Assembly: GCF_014905175.1 (NCBI RefSeq) | Contig: NC_057788.1 | Location: forward strand, 14,533,404-14,597,403 | Source of the DNA: Aphidius gifuensis | Taxonomy: Eukaryota > Arthropoda > Insecta > Hymenoptera > Braconidae | Direction of reading: 5' to 3' | DNA length: 64,000 nucleotides | The notes under the pieces: generated by a model | What the model saw: only the letters and a program-made list of their open reading frames with translations | What the model was told of the DNA's origin: nothing | Database searches by the model: none | Translations under genes and position numbers: made by a program | In this document: positions 32,303-46,758 of the stretch, piece by piece | How the letters are laid out: each line of letters begins with the position of its first letter | Position numbering within the stretch: position 1 is the first letter of the stretch

Positions 32303-35300
32303 GACTTACATGCTCACCATTTTTCGACACCTTGTATAAACATGCCAAAACTGACATATGAAACAAAAACTATCAGAATTTTTAACATTTACAACTGAAT
32401 GAGTATGTGCCACGAAAGATGAATTACCACCTTGCAGTGGTATGTAATCTTTACTTGGATTTCAAGATGAAGAATTCCAAGCAGTTTCCAACCAGATCCT
32501 TTAAATTTAGCTTCCTCAACATCTTCTATAAAATGATTTAAATTTTTTTTAAATAATTGACTTAGATCTGATGATTGTAAAACCTCAAAACTGCCTTCAT
32601 TAAAATATTTTGTTTCAACTTCCGCACTATTATCAGATGGTTTTTCAATTTCATAGTTCAAAGCTAATACAGTATTGACTTCGGGTGCATTTTTATCTTG
32701 TGAAATAAGAGCTATCTGACTAATTAACATTTTTTTAGCATCAAAAAGAAAGTCTTTTACATCTTTATGTTTTAAATTAATTATAACGCTGGTCTTCATC
32801 CTGTTTCTAAATACATTTTCTAAGTCTTGCCATTCGATGTAATTTTCAGTAGTATCATTTGATACATTAACTGTTGCAGATGCACCTCGTACTTGCGAAC
32901 TTTTCAATTTCGATAAAAAACGTGTCAGCACCCGTATTCAGAGGATGTTCTCATTAGGGCGTTTTTTTCCGATGGTGGCGTTTGTGAAACTTTTCTATGC
33001 GAAATCTATATAAATAAAATTTTCTCAAGCGCCATCAGCGGAAAAAAACAGCCCTAATGAGAACAATTTTGCCCCGTGAATACGGGTGCAGCATTATGAC
33101 TGTTGTCTGAGTCATTTTTCTATAAGCAGTTGGCAAACTTCGAAGTGATTGATTATAATTTGTAATATTTCTACGTAATGAAACAATTGTCGAACGACTA
33201 CTGACAATCTACAAATTTATTAAAATTTTCATAAAATATATAAGGATTGCAAACATAGTGACAGATTACTAAAATTTAGGAGGTTATGTTACTTTTTTAG
33301 AGGAATAATGACCTCGTGCAAAAAATATTAATGTCATATGATAGCTGGTGAAAATCTAAAGATAAATGACTCAAAAAAATAAAAAAATATTTAAGGATTG
33401 CAAAGATATTGACGGATTACTGAAATTTCAGAGGTTATGTTACTTTTTTATAGAAATATTGACCTAGTGCAAAGAATATTCATGTCAAACGATAGCTGGT
33501 GAAAATTTAAGGATAATTAGTTGAAGACATTTCCATAACATTTAAAGATGGCGTAGATATTGATGGATTACTAAAGATTTGGAGGTTATGTCACTTTTTT
33601 AGAGAAATAATGCCCTGGTGCAAAAAATACTAATGTCAAACGATAGCTGGTGAAAATCTAAGGATAAAAGATTTGAAACATTTCTAAAATATCCAAGGAT
33701 TGCAATGAGATTGATGGAATAAGGATGATCGATGTTATTTTTTAGACTACTATTCTATTAATATGTAGAAAATTTTAAGGTTATGACTTCCTTGTTATAT
33801 AAAGTTGGCAGGATATAATTTTCCACAATGATCGATGAAAAGAAGAAGACTTTTATGAAAATGCACTTGCTTATATACTGATACCCCCACTTTTTTATGA
33901 CGATCAGCGCAACTGGTTGATTGCTTTTTTTATCGATAAAATAATAATCAATAATATTGATTACTGCTTTACCAACGTCGTTTCACGGGAAGTTTTGAAA
34001 TTATATACTTTGATTTTATAAAATACAAATATTTTTTTTTTCAGTGGTTTATAAACAATTTATAAATAATAATAATATATAAACAAGTTGAGATTCCATA
34101 ATAGTTTTTTACCAATAGGATATAGCATAACCTCTTGTTTATTTCAGAGGATAGCGTGTCAAACTCTTATGCCAAAGGTCCGAGTTCAAATCTCGGTTAG
34201 GGAAAATATTTTTTTTCCCATTAATAATAATAACACAAGATGGCGTCTTTCAAAAACCAAAGACGTGAAAAAAAAAATCCAATATGGCGACTTACGAAAA
34301 AACCAATGTGGCGCCTTACGAAAAAATCAGACCCCCCATGGCGACATTGCTCTAATTATTTGATGAGAGGACTCCCGCGGTAATTTGGCCTAATTAATTA
34401 ATTCCCCTAATCAATCAATTCAAGGACCCCCTGCGGTGATTAAAGGGTTAAATCAACATTGATTCGCGGACCCCTGGGTGATAACCGCGGATCACAGCAG
34501 GGGGTCATGGGTCTCGCGGGGAAGGGGCGGTGCAGGGGGGGGGGGTGAGCCAGAACTCTCACATATATACTACTATCATAATCTCGATGAGTTTAGCTGC
34601 ACACCTGTCCCAAAACACCAGGGTAAAATTCTAGTGAAAAAAGGTAAAAAGAAAGCTGGAATCCTTCCGTGAGCTGAGCCAGGTAAACTTGTAACTGTTG
34701 AAATTTGTATATCACCGTCAGGAAATTACCTGCCACCATTGTTTGTGTTTCCTAGAAAACGTTAGAAAGCTGGCTTACTTGATGAAGCATTGCAAGGCAG
34801 TTGGAGTGATTGTCATTCAACTGGATGGATGCAAGCTGATATTTTTTTTTGAATATTTTAAATGGTTTGTTAAACAAGTTAAGGTGGTTTGTCAAAATAT
34901 TGAAAAAAAATTCCCTCTCACAGATTTTGATCAAAGGAGGCTTATTTTTTAAGTGATATAAAGATCTATTTTATCAATTTTTTTTTGTAATTTTCTACCA
35001 CGATTTAAGTGATATAATTAGGGTCAAAGTTGACAACAATTAACCCTTTTTACACATGTATAGGAAGCATCGGCACGTTTTCTCTTTTATTGAAAAAACG
35101 CTCTCACAGAAAACTTTCATTTTATAACAGCTTATACTTCTTTAAATTACGAAGATAATAAAAAAAAAATCATTGATTTTTACCACGGATTTTGAAAGTT
35201 ATTAATTATTTAAAACGAAAATTTAGGGTCTGCAAAAAATACCGGGTGAAGCATTGAAAATCTGCTGAAGTAGATTAGTGTGTGTAAATACGAGTCACCC

Positions 35301-38300
35301 ACACTCATACTTCTAGAGACGCGGCAGTAAAGTATAAAAATTTTAGACATTAGGGGGCGCTTATTATTTTTTTAAATGATGGTTATCAGAGTGCCTCGTT
35401 GCACCCAAAGAGTAGTCCTACTTTGGGATTTACATACCGCCTCAAGCAAACTCCTGACAGACCAGTTTTTTTTGTTCTTGATGGGCATATCACTTATAGA
35501 AGCCTAGATGTAATTGACCACGGTCGTGAACACTCTGTACTTATTATTTGCCTTTCACCTCATTGCACACATCGCTTACATCCACTGGATGTGAGTTTGA
35601 TGAAACCAATTTCTACTTTTTATGTTAAAAAAGTTAGAAATTGGCTACGTATAAATTCACCAAGAAGAGTTACCACTAAACAAGTTCCAATGATATTTAG
35701 TAGAGCTTTCACAGCAGTGTCAACGTCATCAAATATTAAAAATGGTTTCGAAAAATCAGGATTGTGGCCATTGAACTCCAATGTATTTGATGACAATGAC
35801 TTTGCACCAGCGGATCTTACGTGCTCAAATGACGATAGAGAAAGAGAACGGGATAAAAGGCTGAAGAACAAAAAAAAGAAGAAGAAAAAGACTGGAAAAG
35901 GAGTTGAAGAAGAAAAAAAAGCAAATGAACCATGTAAAAAATCTGATGATGAAAAGAAAGAACCCCCACGGAAATATTTTATAAAAATTTTGCAAAAATT
36001 ATATAAAAGTCATTTTATAAAATCACTTTGTAAAATATGGGCAAAAAAATTGAAGAAATTATGTAAAAGATTTATAAAATTTTTATAAAAATTTCAATTT
36101 TTTTTTATAAATATTATATATATAATATATAAAAATTTTTTAAATATTTTATAAATTTTTTGTAAAATATTATCAGTTTATTTCGAGTATTTTAACTTCC
36201 CCCTCCCCCCCTTTTTTTTGTCAAATTTTTATAAGAGAATTATTTGAATTTTCAGAGAATAATTAAAAAAAAAAACTTTTCAACGAACCAGACCATCTTG
36301 ATGACAAGCGGGTGCTTTACCACGATGCCACAAATCTTTTGAGAATCTTTAATAAAAATGTACATAAGAATACTACTTTGTTAATTTCAATTACTTTTCA
36401 GTTTTAACCGTACTTTTTCATCGATTCTTATATATTTATATGTTAAAAAAAAAATTCTGATTACTCTTATATGGATTCGTATGAAAATCAATGGAAAAGT
36501 ACAGTTAAAACTGAAAAGTAATTGAAATTAACAAAATAGTATTCTTATGTACATTTTTATTGAAGATTCTTAAAAGATTTGTGGCATCGTGGTAAAGCAC
36601 CCGCTTGTCATCAAGATGGTCTGGGTTCGATTCTTCGTTGAAAAGTTTTTTTTAGGGAATTTTAATTTCCTATTGTTTTCGCTTTTCATCTGGACCCCCC
36701 CCCCCCACGATAAATATGAGAAATTTAAAGGAAAAATCACTGAATATAAAGAAAAACACGATAAATATGGGAACACCAAGAGGCACGGTAGTCAAGTATG
36801 AGAAAGAAATATATATGTGTTGATGAGAATATGTGTGAGATGAGATTAACTATAACTGCTACTACTGTGCCTTATTATACATCAAATATTTTGTCCCCTT
36901 CCGTCTCAAATCTTTTAGAAATTTAATTAAAATATGATAGAGTTCAATGAGGATGTTGAGGTTTGGTAATGATCCCATAAATCGATGTCAAGCTTTTTTT
37001 TAAAAAAAAAATCAGATTTTTTCATTGCGGTAATATATATTTAAAGCATAATTGATATTTACGGTCTTTGCGTTTTTATCAAATCGACCAGATTTCTTCC
37101 GTTCAGTTGGTAAAACTTTACAATTACTTCTCTGAGTTCTCTTCTCTTTTTTTAGTGTTTATATTTTGGCTGCACTGCAGTATATTATTATTCGTTTGTA
37201 TGCATGACATAACCTCTAAACTAATTTGGCAGCATAAATAAATTGTTTACTCTACAAAAAGATGTGATATCTCAACAAAAAAAAAAATTTTTAACTTGAC
37301 CCCACCTGGTTTTTCCCAAATAAAATTTCAGTATTTATTAGACATATATTTTACATCAGGTGGGGTCAAGTTTAAAATTTTTTTTTTTCAATAGTTCAGA
37401 CTTAATTACAACGTCAAAAATATATTTCTTTCTTGTCTTTCTGGTATCACATCTTATCTTAATTAATATACACACAATTTCGAATACTTGACACTTTTTT
37501 TGTAAAAAAAACTTGTTTTTTTTTTTTGTTGAGATATAAATTACTACCCCCTAGATAGATTTACTGAATTATTTGATTCTTTACAGGTTACTCACAAATC
37601 AATTACTAGAATTAGATAATTTAAGTAGAATTAATAACATGCTAGCACAATCCGAGGATGCAAAACGTCGTAAAGAAGAAAACAAAAATAAGCACAAAAA
37701 AATACGGTTATTAGAAGATGCAAATTACAAAATCCATAAAAATAAAGCTAAATATGTTTCAAAGAAAAAACGTCTTTAAAATGATTTAGATTTCAGGAAG
37801 AAAACATACATCTACAATACTTCTAGAATAAAAAAACGCCTGATGAATGATCCAAATCTAAAATTAAAAAAAAGGAAGACTCAAGAACTATCAAAAAAAA
37901 ATCGTTATAAAAAAGATGAAAATTATCGAAAATTACCACAATTATCATTATATTACAAACAAAAAGTTTAAAAAATAAAAAGTATAAAGGATAATAACAG
38001 AAAAAAAAGTACGATATAATAATCACCTAAAATATAGTAATGTTGAGAATGATGATCCATTTCAGTTACAATTCAGTTACAATTCATTTACAACATACAA
38101 TAACCACAATTTCTGACATAAAAATAAAAAACAAAAACGATGGAACAACTTCACATTAATGAATCCATAAAAAAAAAAAAAAAGAAAACATCGATCATTT
38201 TTAACAAATTTGTGAAAAGATCAAAGGGAATTTTTCAAAATCAACAGCCAATATAATCAAAATGGGTAAAAGAAAACAAGAAGGTGATAATCCAAAACAC

Positions 38301-41300
38301 GAAGAAAAAAAAATTATACTAAATGAAAAAAACACAACAAAAGATACAACGATGAAAAGAAAAATTACAAAAATAGCAAATTTAAAAATGAACACAATAT
38401 GGTAAATAAAAAATAAGAAATAAATATAATAAACATAGGGTAAAAATTAAATTAAAAATTCAAATACAGTGATACAGTTCGAGCACGAATTATACATAAA
38501 AGTGTGTAAGCTTGGGCTTTTATATTTTTATTTTCTTTTATTGTTTAAATATAAAAAGCGACCAATCTTACTTGTTTAAATTTATCAAATGGATATGCAA
38601 TGAAATTCACTTTAAAATATGAATATTAATTATTTAAATTTACCCTGAAATTGAGTGGATGTAAAATAACAATCAAACAGAATTTTTATAGATATAATCA
38701 CAATCATAATAGCACTAAAGGAAGTAGAATTTATATATTCAATGACGGGACGGTTCTTAAGAAAAAGAACAATATCATTAGCAGACGACAGTGATTACGA
38801 AGTAAAATCAAATTTAGATGAAAAAAAAACTAACTAAAGATACTAAATTTACTAAAAAATATATGTTTCAGATTGAATTAAATATGTGGAATAAAGAGGC
38901 AGAAAGTTTTGAGGGAAAAAAGGGTGACGTGATAGCACTGAAAGAATCGAAAACAAATGAATATAAAAAGATTAAAAACTTAACAACGACTTCGACAACG
39001 ACAAAAACACTAAATCCTAATTCGACAGAGGGAAAAAAGTAAAGTAAAAGAAATAAAATATGATATGGAAATTTATAAATAGATTTTAAACATTTACAGA
39101 GTAAAATCATGGTACAACAAAATAAATAAAAACAAAGAATTTAAAAAGGTAGAAGAAAGCGATTCCGGAAATGAAGATGACCCATTAGAAGAAACAAGCA
39201 AAATGAACGAAAATTAAATAAACTTTACGCATTATAACAATAAAAAATAAATATTTCTATTCACGAATCATTTTTATTCATTACCTCAATTTTCAATAGA
39301 CTAAAAATTGAAATTAAAATTCCCCCCGAAGGGAAGGCACAGTTGCTTCAGCAACTGTAATATTGATTTTTTTAAAATTATTCTCTGAAAATTTAAATAA
39401 TTCTTTTATAAAAATTGGACAAAAAAAAGGGGGGGGGAGGGGGGAGTTTAAATACTTGAAATAAACTGGTAAATTTTTACAAAAAATTTATAAAATATTT
39501 ACAAATTTTTTATATATTATATATATAATATTTATAAAAAAAAATTTGAAATTTTTATAAAAATTTTATAAATCTTTTACATAATTTTTTTAATTTTTTT
39601 GCCCATATTTTACAAAGTGATTTTATAAAATGACTTTTATATAATTTTTGCAAAATTTTTATAAAATATTTCCGTGGGGGAAGAAAAAGAAGAAAATAAA
39701 ACACACGTTCAAGAAAAGGACCTAGGTCACGTACTGAGCCAAAATCTGAGTTTTTGTTGAAAATGGCCCAGAAGAAGAACGAATTATCGACTCACCAGTA
39801 CCTCTTCATAAGTAGACTTGTACTTTACTATTTTGAACAGCTATTTTTTTCATTTGTCGATTATTATTATCATTCTATTTAATAGCAAAGACTTGGCTTA
39901 AACAAAGAGCTGAAAGATCTTCAAAAAGATTGGCTGAATCACCTTATGTGATTCAGCCAATTCCAACAGGCAAAATAAATGTAAGTCGTAGGGGTTGTTC
40001 TCCAGGAAGGTCAGCTGTAATTACAAGCTTTCCTTGTATTATGAATTACATGCGAGAGTGGAGAGAAAAAAGGCTACACAATCAGCATCTTCATCGAGAT
40101 CTAAGTCTACTCTAGGTGACAATGACAATGAGTCTGAAGTTAAAAACTTGAACCAAAATGAAAATATTGAGGAAGATCCAGTGTGGAAGATCTATTGTTC
40201 TGAAGCATACTCAACTTCAACTGGGTCGTGGATACAATGTACTAACTGTAAGTCATGGGTCTGTGAAGAATGTGCAGATATACATTGGGTAAAAAATATC
40301 CTCGTGGGTACAATTGCGTCAATTGTTAATAACTCGTTGATTTTTTGCTATTTCAAAGTTCAATTAATTTAATTATAGAAGTTCATCTTTCATAAATTTT
40401 ATTTAATTAATACTTAGAAATTTATTTCTTGTTATTTAATGAATTCTTTCAAACACAGAATTTATTATGGTTTTATATTTATTTATTTCAATTTATAAAT
40501 AATTTTTTTATATTTATTTATCACCTTTCTATGACCTACAGAAAAAAAAAATTTACAAACATTTTTTTTCTAAAACTGGAAATAGCTTTTGAAAATTTTT
40601 TTTGTTGCGGGAATTTTCTTTAGGTATTTCAAATCAAAGTATAATAAAAAAATGAAAAAAAAAAAAAAAAAAAAATTATGAATGAACAAAATTTTTCAGG
40701 TGTTCCATTTTGCCCCGCCATTCTATTACGCCCCGCTTTTCCCTATACAAATATATAAAAAATTTGTAAATATTTTATGAACTTTTCGTAAAAATTCATA
40801 AGTTTATTTTGAATATTTCGACTCGCCCCCTCCCTTCCTACATGAATTAATTTTATGGGAAATTTTTATAAAATAATTATAAAAAGAGATTTCGTTATAA
40901 ATATACACAAGTAAGTAACACCACGACTTCAAAATTGGATAGCATTTCACGAAAAAATACCAAGTTAAAGAAATTAGTTTTACCAAGGTATTGAAGCTAT
41001 TTGAAATCGTTTCTTTCAACTCACCTTGTTGCAGCAGAGCTCCATAAATATACCACATGTAATCAGAAGCAGAACCAGGATTTTTGGAGTTCTCATCGTC
41101 AACACTTCTGAGGCGACGAGGGCTGTAAAAATGTACGGCCCACAAAACAGGTCCTACTACAATTATTGATATTACGATGCATATCCAAGCCTATTTTTAT
41201 CGATTTAAAGAATTAAAATTAATGAGAGTCGTAAAAACGGCAAAATAATTATATATTCATGACTATCTATAAAAATACATGCCGAGAAAGTAGTGTAAGT

Positions 41301-44300
41301 ATCAGAGTTTTAGCACACTTTTGATCCAAGAACAGGAGGAAGGGAGGAGGAAGAAGAGTCGAATTTAAAGAGATAGGTGGATTCGTGATTCAAGGAAAAA
41401 GGGTGGTAATTCAGTGATAATCCGGACTGGTGGTGGATCACCAAAAGTATGTAAGAGAAGGAAAGAGTAACTAATAATAATTCAAAAAAAGAAATTTTTT
41501 TTTCTTTATTAAATGAGAATAATCGAGATAATTGGCTTGCAGAAATTTTGTAAACAAGTACATGCTTGTCCAAAATTTTTTCTTATAAGATAATATAGAA
41601 AAAGAAAATCTGTAGCTAAGAGACAGATGTAGTTCCGGAAAAAATCACATTCAGAAGCAGTTAACGTTGGAAATGCATCTTCTTATAGCTTTTTTTTTCT
41701 TTCCAAATAATTGCTTTAAAAATTACAGGCTGGAGGTAAGATGTATTCACGAGGACTAACCAAAATCTCAAGCAATAAATTTTTTTCATAATTTTTGGAC
41801 ACTATTTAGGGGTTGTAGCAACGATTAGATGAGGAAATATTCAATTTTTCTACAATCAATGAATCAAGGTACAAACCTAACTGAACTCCGATCTGGACTG
41901 AATCATGATACTTTAACTGAACCTGAATAAGGTAACCTGATTCAATGCTGAACAAGATGACATCAAATATAACTTTCTTAAGCCTTACATTGCTGTGCGG
42001 CACGGTAAAATTTGCCTTAAAACTGGACAACATTTATTCAGCAGCCGAACAAATATTATTGAGCAACAAAACTGCTGTGCAGCTAAATAAAATTTGTTCA
42101 ACGATACGATAAAATTTGTTGCAGCAATTTGGTGTTAAACGGTACAACGATTTTTGTTGTAGCAGAACAAAAAGTGACAGGATAGGATTTCGCCTCTAGT
42201 TTGTCGTGCTGTCACAACAATTCTTGTCGTTTTTTTTTCTCCGTGAATATTCGATTTCTACTAAAAAACCTATTTCTTCCTATCAAATTGTAGTGCTGAC
42301 AAAGAGGAATATGATTTTAAAAAAATTGAGTTATTTTTAACACGCACTTAAAGAAGTAGTTAATATTGGATTATAAAATTGTTTTTTTTTTTTTTTTTTC
42401 GCATCAAGTGATGCACACTGACGTGACATACGCAGTCATATGTTGTCACAGTGTTCTATACTTGCTTGTTAACACAGTGTTAGTGTCTGTCTGTTTATAC
42501 TCACACCTGGTCAAAACTCGATTTTTTGGTAGTAACGCAACAAAATTTCAGGGAAATGGGCATAAAATTTAGTGTTGTAATATACGATCCCCCAAAACTA
42601 CAAATATTGGTGCGAATATCCCGAGTGGAAGTTTTGGTCCGATTCAGATCTGATTTGGACCCGGTCTACTAGATCCGATTCGGATCCGAATGTAACGCTG
42701 GGATCAGGGAATTGGATTGCGAAATGCATATCCAGCATAGATCCGAATTTATACTTAAACCAGATCCAAATTTATATTCAAACTAGATCCGAATATATAC
42801 TTAAACTGTATCTGAATTTTGATTTGAAAAAAAAAAAAATATATATGCTTTTTTCAACTATTTTTTTTAACAATCATTATTAACAATATTTCTATCGTAG
42901 AAAATTCAACCTAAACTAAACTGAAATTCCAGAACTTACGGGGATCGATCTCGAGGCTTGTCCGTTTAAAGTCGGTAACACTATCCTATCGACCGGGGCG
43001 ACGTACATGGAATCGTTGAAATCAAAAGTCATTTACAAGCGTAGAAAGTTTTTTGAATATTACAATAGAAAAACTTGATATGATTCATAATTAATAATAT
43101 ATATAGGCAACAATGTTATCAAATGACAATCTGAAATTAATTTTTTTTTTTTTTTTTTTTTATTCAAATACTTCCAAGTTGGATCCGTTTTAATTAGGGA
43201 AACCGGATCCAGCTTATCTTAGCCAAGCCTTACCGAATCCGGAGGTTAACTTTGAAAAAAAATAAAACTTTAATTAAAGTCCGGCATTCCGGATCCGATT
43301 TGGATCAGGATAGAGTAAGGAAAACTGGATCCAGTTTACCTTAGCAATACCGTATCCGATTCGGATCAAGAATAATTAAAAGAAACCGGATCCGACTCAC
43401 CTTCAGAGATGCCGCGATACGATACGATAATTAGCTGATTAGCTGCCGTAGAAGTTGATTGTCGTTATCTTAGCGTGTCGTTGTAGCGTGTAAAAACAGA
43501 TACACCCATATTGTAAATATAAAATGTATATATGTATGTATTGGTGCCTCCGTGACACCAGTATAATTTTGTATTTCATAAATGTATAATGAATGTGTGT
43601 CTGCGTGTCATAGAGACGACGTAGAAAAATATAAACTGCACTTCTTGTCCGGCCACCAAACTAAACGGTGCGTCCGAAAAACATTGAGAATATTAATTAA
43701 AAATTGTATTTGTGATTTGGCTCTGCCATATCACAACTAGTAAAATATATACATATTGTGTCTTGTTAAATTGTCATATTAAATATTCTGCTTGTTGAAT
43801 AAATTATTTTATTATTTTTAATATTAAATATAATTTTGTATCTCTGTTTTAAATTATTGTTTTAAAATTAAATTAATGTAAAATAGTAAGTGAGAAAAAA
43901 GTCTACTCACATCGTCAAAAAATTCGACAAAAAATTAGATTATCGTGTCGTCTTATTATCGTATCGTCATAGGCGTTGTCGTATCGTATCGTGCGTTATC
44001 GACCATAATTTTCATTTTTTAATTATGAAATATACAAAGTATATTAAGAAGATTAAGAAGCCATTTGAAGCTACAACACAATGAAATTTTTCTTAAATAT
44101 TTTCAAAGCAACAAAGTTTCAGAAAATAAACAACAACTGATATCAGATGCTTTTAATAGTGGTAAAAAACAACAGGTAAATTTTTTTGATAGTCGTTTTT
44201 TTTTTTTTTTTAACTATTGACATTGTTAAAATTATTTTCAATATTCATTACTAAATGATATTGAATGGCTAATTTATTAGTATATTAAATTTTATTATTT

Positions 44301-46722
44301 ATTAGTGATTAAAAAAATTAATATTGAATTAGTTATTGGAATGATAATTTGTTACTATTGTTATAATAATTAAACCATTATATTCATTGGATATAATAAT
44401 TTTATTTTTGTTTTTATAATCAAATTATTTAATAAAATTAGAGGCATTACTGCAGATAATGCTTCAGTAAATGATGTATTTATAAAAACTGTGGGAATAA
44501 AATTACGTGAAAAGAAAATTATTTTTGATGCTGAAACACAACATTTTCGTTGCTTCCCACATATTTGAATATTAGCTGCTCAAGATGTTATCAAGAGCTT
44601 AAAACTAGACAAAGAGTCGAATGAAAATTTTTATAATTTATATGAAGAAGATGAAGAACTTGCAGATGATGATATGGATGATGATAATGATATGCATCTT
44701 TTACCGGTCGTAAAACTCCGTGATATTTGTAAAAAATTAAAAAGTTCTCAACAGTTGAATAAGAAACTTGAAAATTATTGTAGTATCCATGAAGAAAAAA
44801 AAATTACATTACCCTTAGATGTATCTATAAGATCGAACGGTACTTATGCCTTGATAACAGCTGGACTAAGAATTAGAGAATCTTTATCATCACTAACAAC
44901 AGATAAAGACTTAAAACTGCAATATTTATATACTAATGATGAAGAATGGTTTTTACTTAAGACTATCCAAAAATTCTTAAACGGATTGAATCCCCTCTCT
45001 AAACAATGAAGTGGAGAAAATTATGCTACACTGCCTTCAGTTGTTGTTGGTGTTAATATTTTACTCGTCAGCATTGGAAAATTATGTCATGAGCTTGATG
45101 GAAAATCTGGCATAAACGATTGTGATGTAATTCTCATTCAGGCTTTTCAAGCTGGACGAGATAAATAATGTGCACTATCACAAGAGTAATTGGATTTATT
45201 GTGATGTCTTGATACTTGACCCTCGACACAAACTTGAAACTTTTGACAAAACACCTTGGGGTAAAAATTTGAGAGATGAATCGTAGAAAACGTTCGAAAA
45301 AATATATAAACAAATTATGTTGATAGTGCTGACCAAGAAGAAGAAATTGTTAAAGAAACAACTGGTAGTGACTCAGATGACGAGTACACCAATGGTATGA
45401 ATGAGTTGTACTGCACAAGCAAAAAAAAAAAAATCAAGACTGGGAGGCAGAGCTGGACAACTACTTACATTTGCCACGAGCTGATCAGAATGTCAATATT
45501 TTGGAATGGTGGAAAGAAACCAAAATAATTTTCCACGATTGACTAAAAGGGCAAGAGATTTTTTATTGGCAATATGTGCTTTGAGTACACCCGTGGAACG
45601 GTTGTTCTCAAGTGCTGGATTACTATTAAGAAAGCATCGTAGTATTTTGAGTGATGGAAATATAGAAAATTTATTATGTATAAATTCATGGTTTAAAAGT
45701 TTATTGGCAAATGATATTAAAGAAAGACTTAAAAAACAGATGAAAAAGAAATATACTCAGTGCTTAATATATACTTAATATATACTTATATTATTAATAT
45801 ATACTTTATATATTAATTTAAATAATTTGTATATAAAAAAAACATTAATATTACTTTAATGTTATTAGATTAATATAGTTAATATTGAATGTTGCAATAA
45901 TCTATTTTTTTTTTATTATAAATAAGATAATTTAACTTGAATAAAAATGTGTATTTTTTCCGATATTATCGCGATAATGCGATAATTTTATCGGTTATCG
46001 TCAACCAAATATCGTATCGTGTCGTGACGACGATACGATAAAAAATGGCACAAGCCTGTGTCTAGCCTGAAATGTTCACCATGTTGCTGGTGTCGGATTC
46101 GTGTATCAGGCTTGACACAGGCTTGTGTTCCCAGGATTGACACAGTCTTGCAAAAAAAATTATAAAAAAATATAAATAAACGATTATTATTACTTTATTA
46201 TTTTTGACATTATTATTTTTGGCGCGATACAATTTAAATTAACGATAATAATTTTAACGAAAATAAACGGCGTAACGGGGAATCGATCCTAAGTTTCTCC
46301 TGTGGAATGCTCTATCATGTCAATCACCGGGGTATTTTTATATAAATGACTATTCGAGATTTAATACACAGTCCTTGTAAAAGCCTGTCAAGATAGTCAA
46401 AACCTAATAAATGCTATTTAGAACTTCTATTTACAATTTATAGATCTAATTATTATAATTTTCGAAGTGAAACTTCTTTTCGCAGAGTAGTAGAAAAAAA
46501 AATGTGTGTCGGTCAAGTGACGCTCGGGTGTACGACTGATCGGACTGTACGACCGCGCGGGCTGTACAAACGCTCGAGCGTACAACTAGGCATTTGCCAG
46601 TACAGTTTATTAGAGTGAGTAGGGGAATATGAGTGAGTGAAAAAAGAGATGATGTGCTTGGAATGAATGTGTGTGAGTGTGCGTTTGCCCATTCAATTGC
46701 CCGGCTGATCGATATGATATTC

Positions 46723-46758
<36 letters not shown>

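Larger units (their letters stand above)
35963..39680. mobile_element. 3.7-kb DNA element with ~310-bp inverted termini and 5-bp duplication
   Basis: Starts CCCCCACGGA and ends TCCGTGGGGG. The arms 35963-36268 and 39371-39680 are inverted copies, including poly-pyrimidine/poly-purine blocks. The 5-bp AAGAA repeats directly at 35958-35962 and 39681-39685. Inside are a lysine-rich broken coding stretch and a separate inverted pair of tRNA-like segments. A 5-bp duplication with such long arms does not fit the common superfamilies, so it is left unassigned. Confidence 0.72.
34575..40310 (+). pseudogene. pogo/Tigger-like (DDE_1) transposase split by two later insertions
   Basis: Piece 1 (about 34585-34881) contains NLDEFSCTPVP, GKLVTVEICISPSGNYLPPL and FEYFKWFVKQV. 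Piece 2 (about 35443-35962) contains RPVFFVLDGH, CLSPHCTHRLHPLDV and a C-terminal Lys/Glu-rich tail. Piece 3 (39681 to about 40310) contains ESPYVIQPIPTGK and a zinc-finger-like CTNCKSWVCEEC. Together they follow the order of jerky/pogo-type transposases with a C-terminal finger. A stop occurs near 34671, and the N-terminal DNA-binding part is not seen. It lies antisense inside Ir93a intron 10. Confidence 0.78.

Noticed and set aside
34478..34672. 64-codon ORF as an independent gene
   Set aside because: Its second half (NLDEFSCTPVP onward) is the start of the broken pogo transposase. The first half is G-rich low complexity.
46446..46724. 92-codon minus ORF
   Set aside because: No homology signal; low-complexity Ser/Thr and repeated GAGTGA/GTGTGT words.
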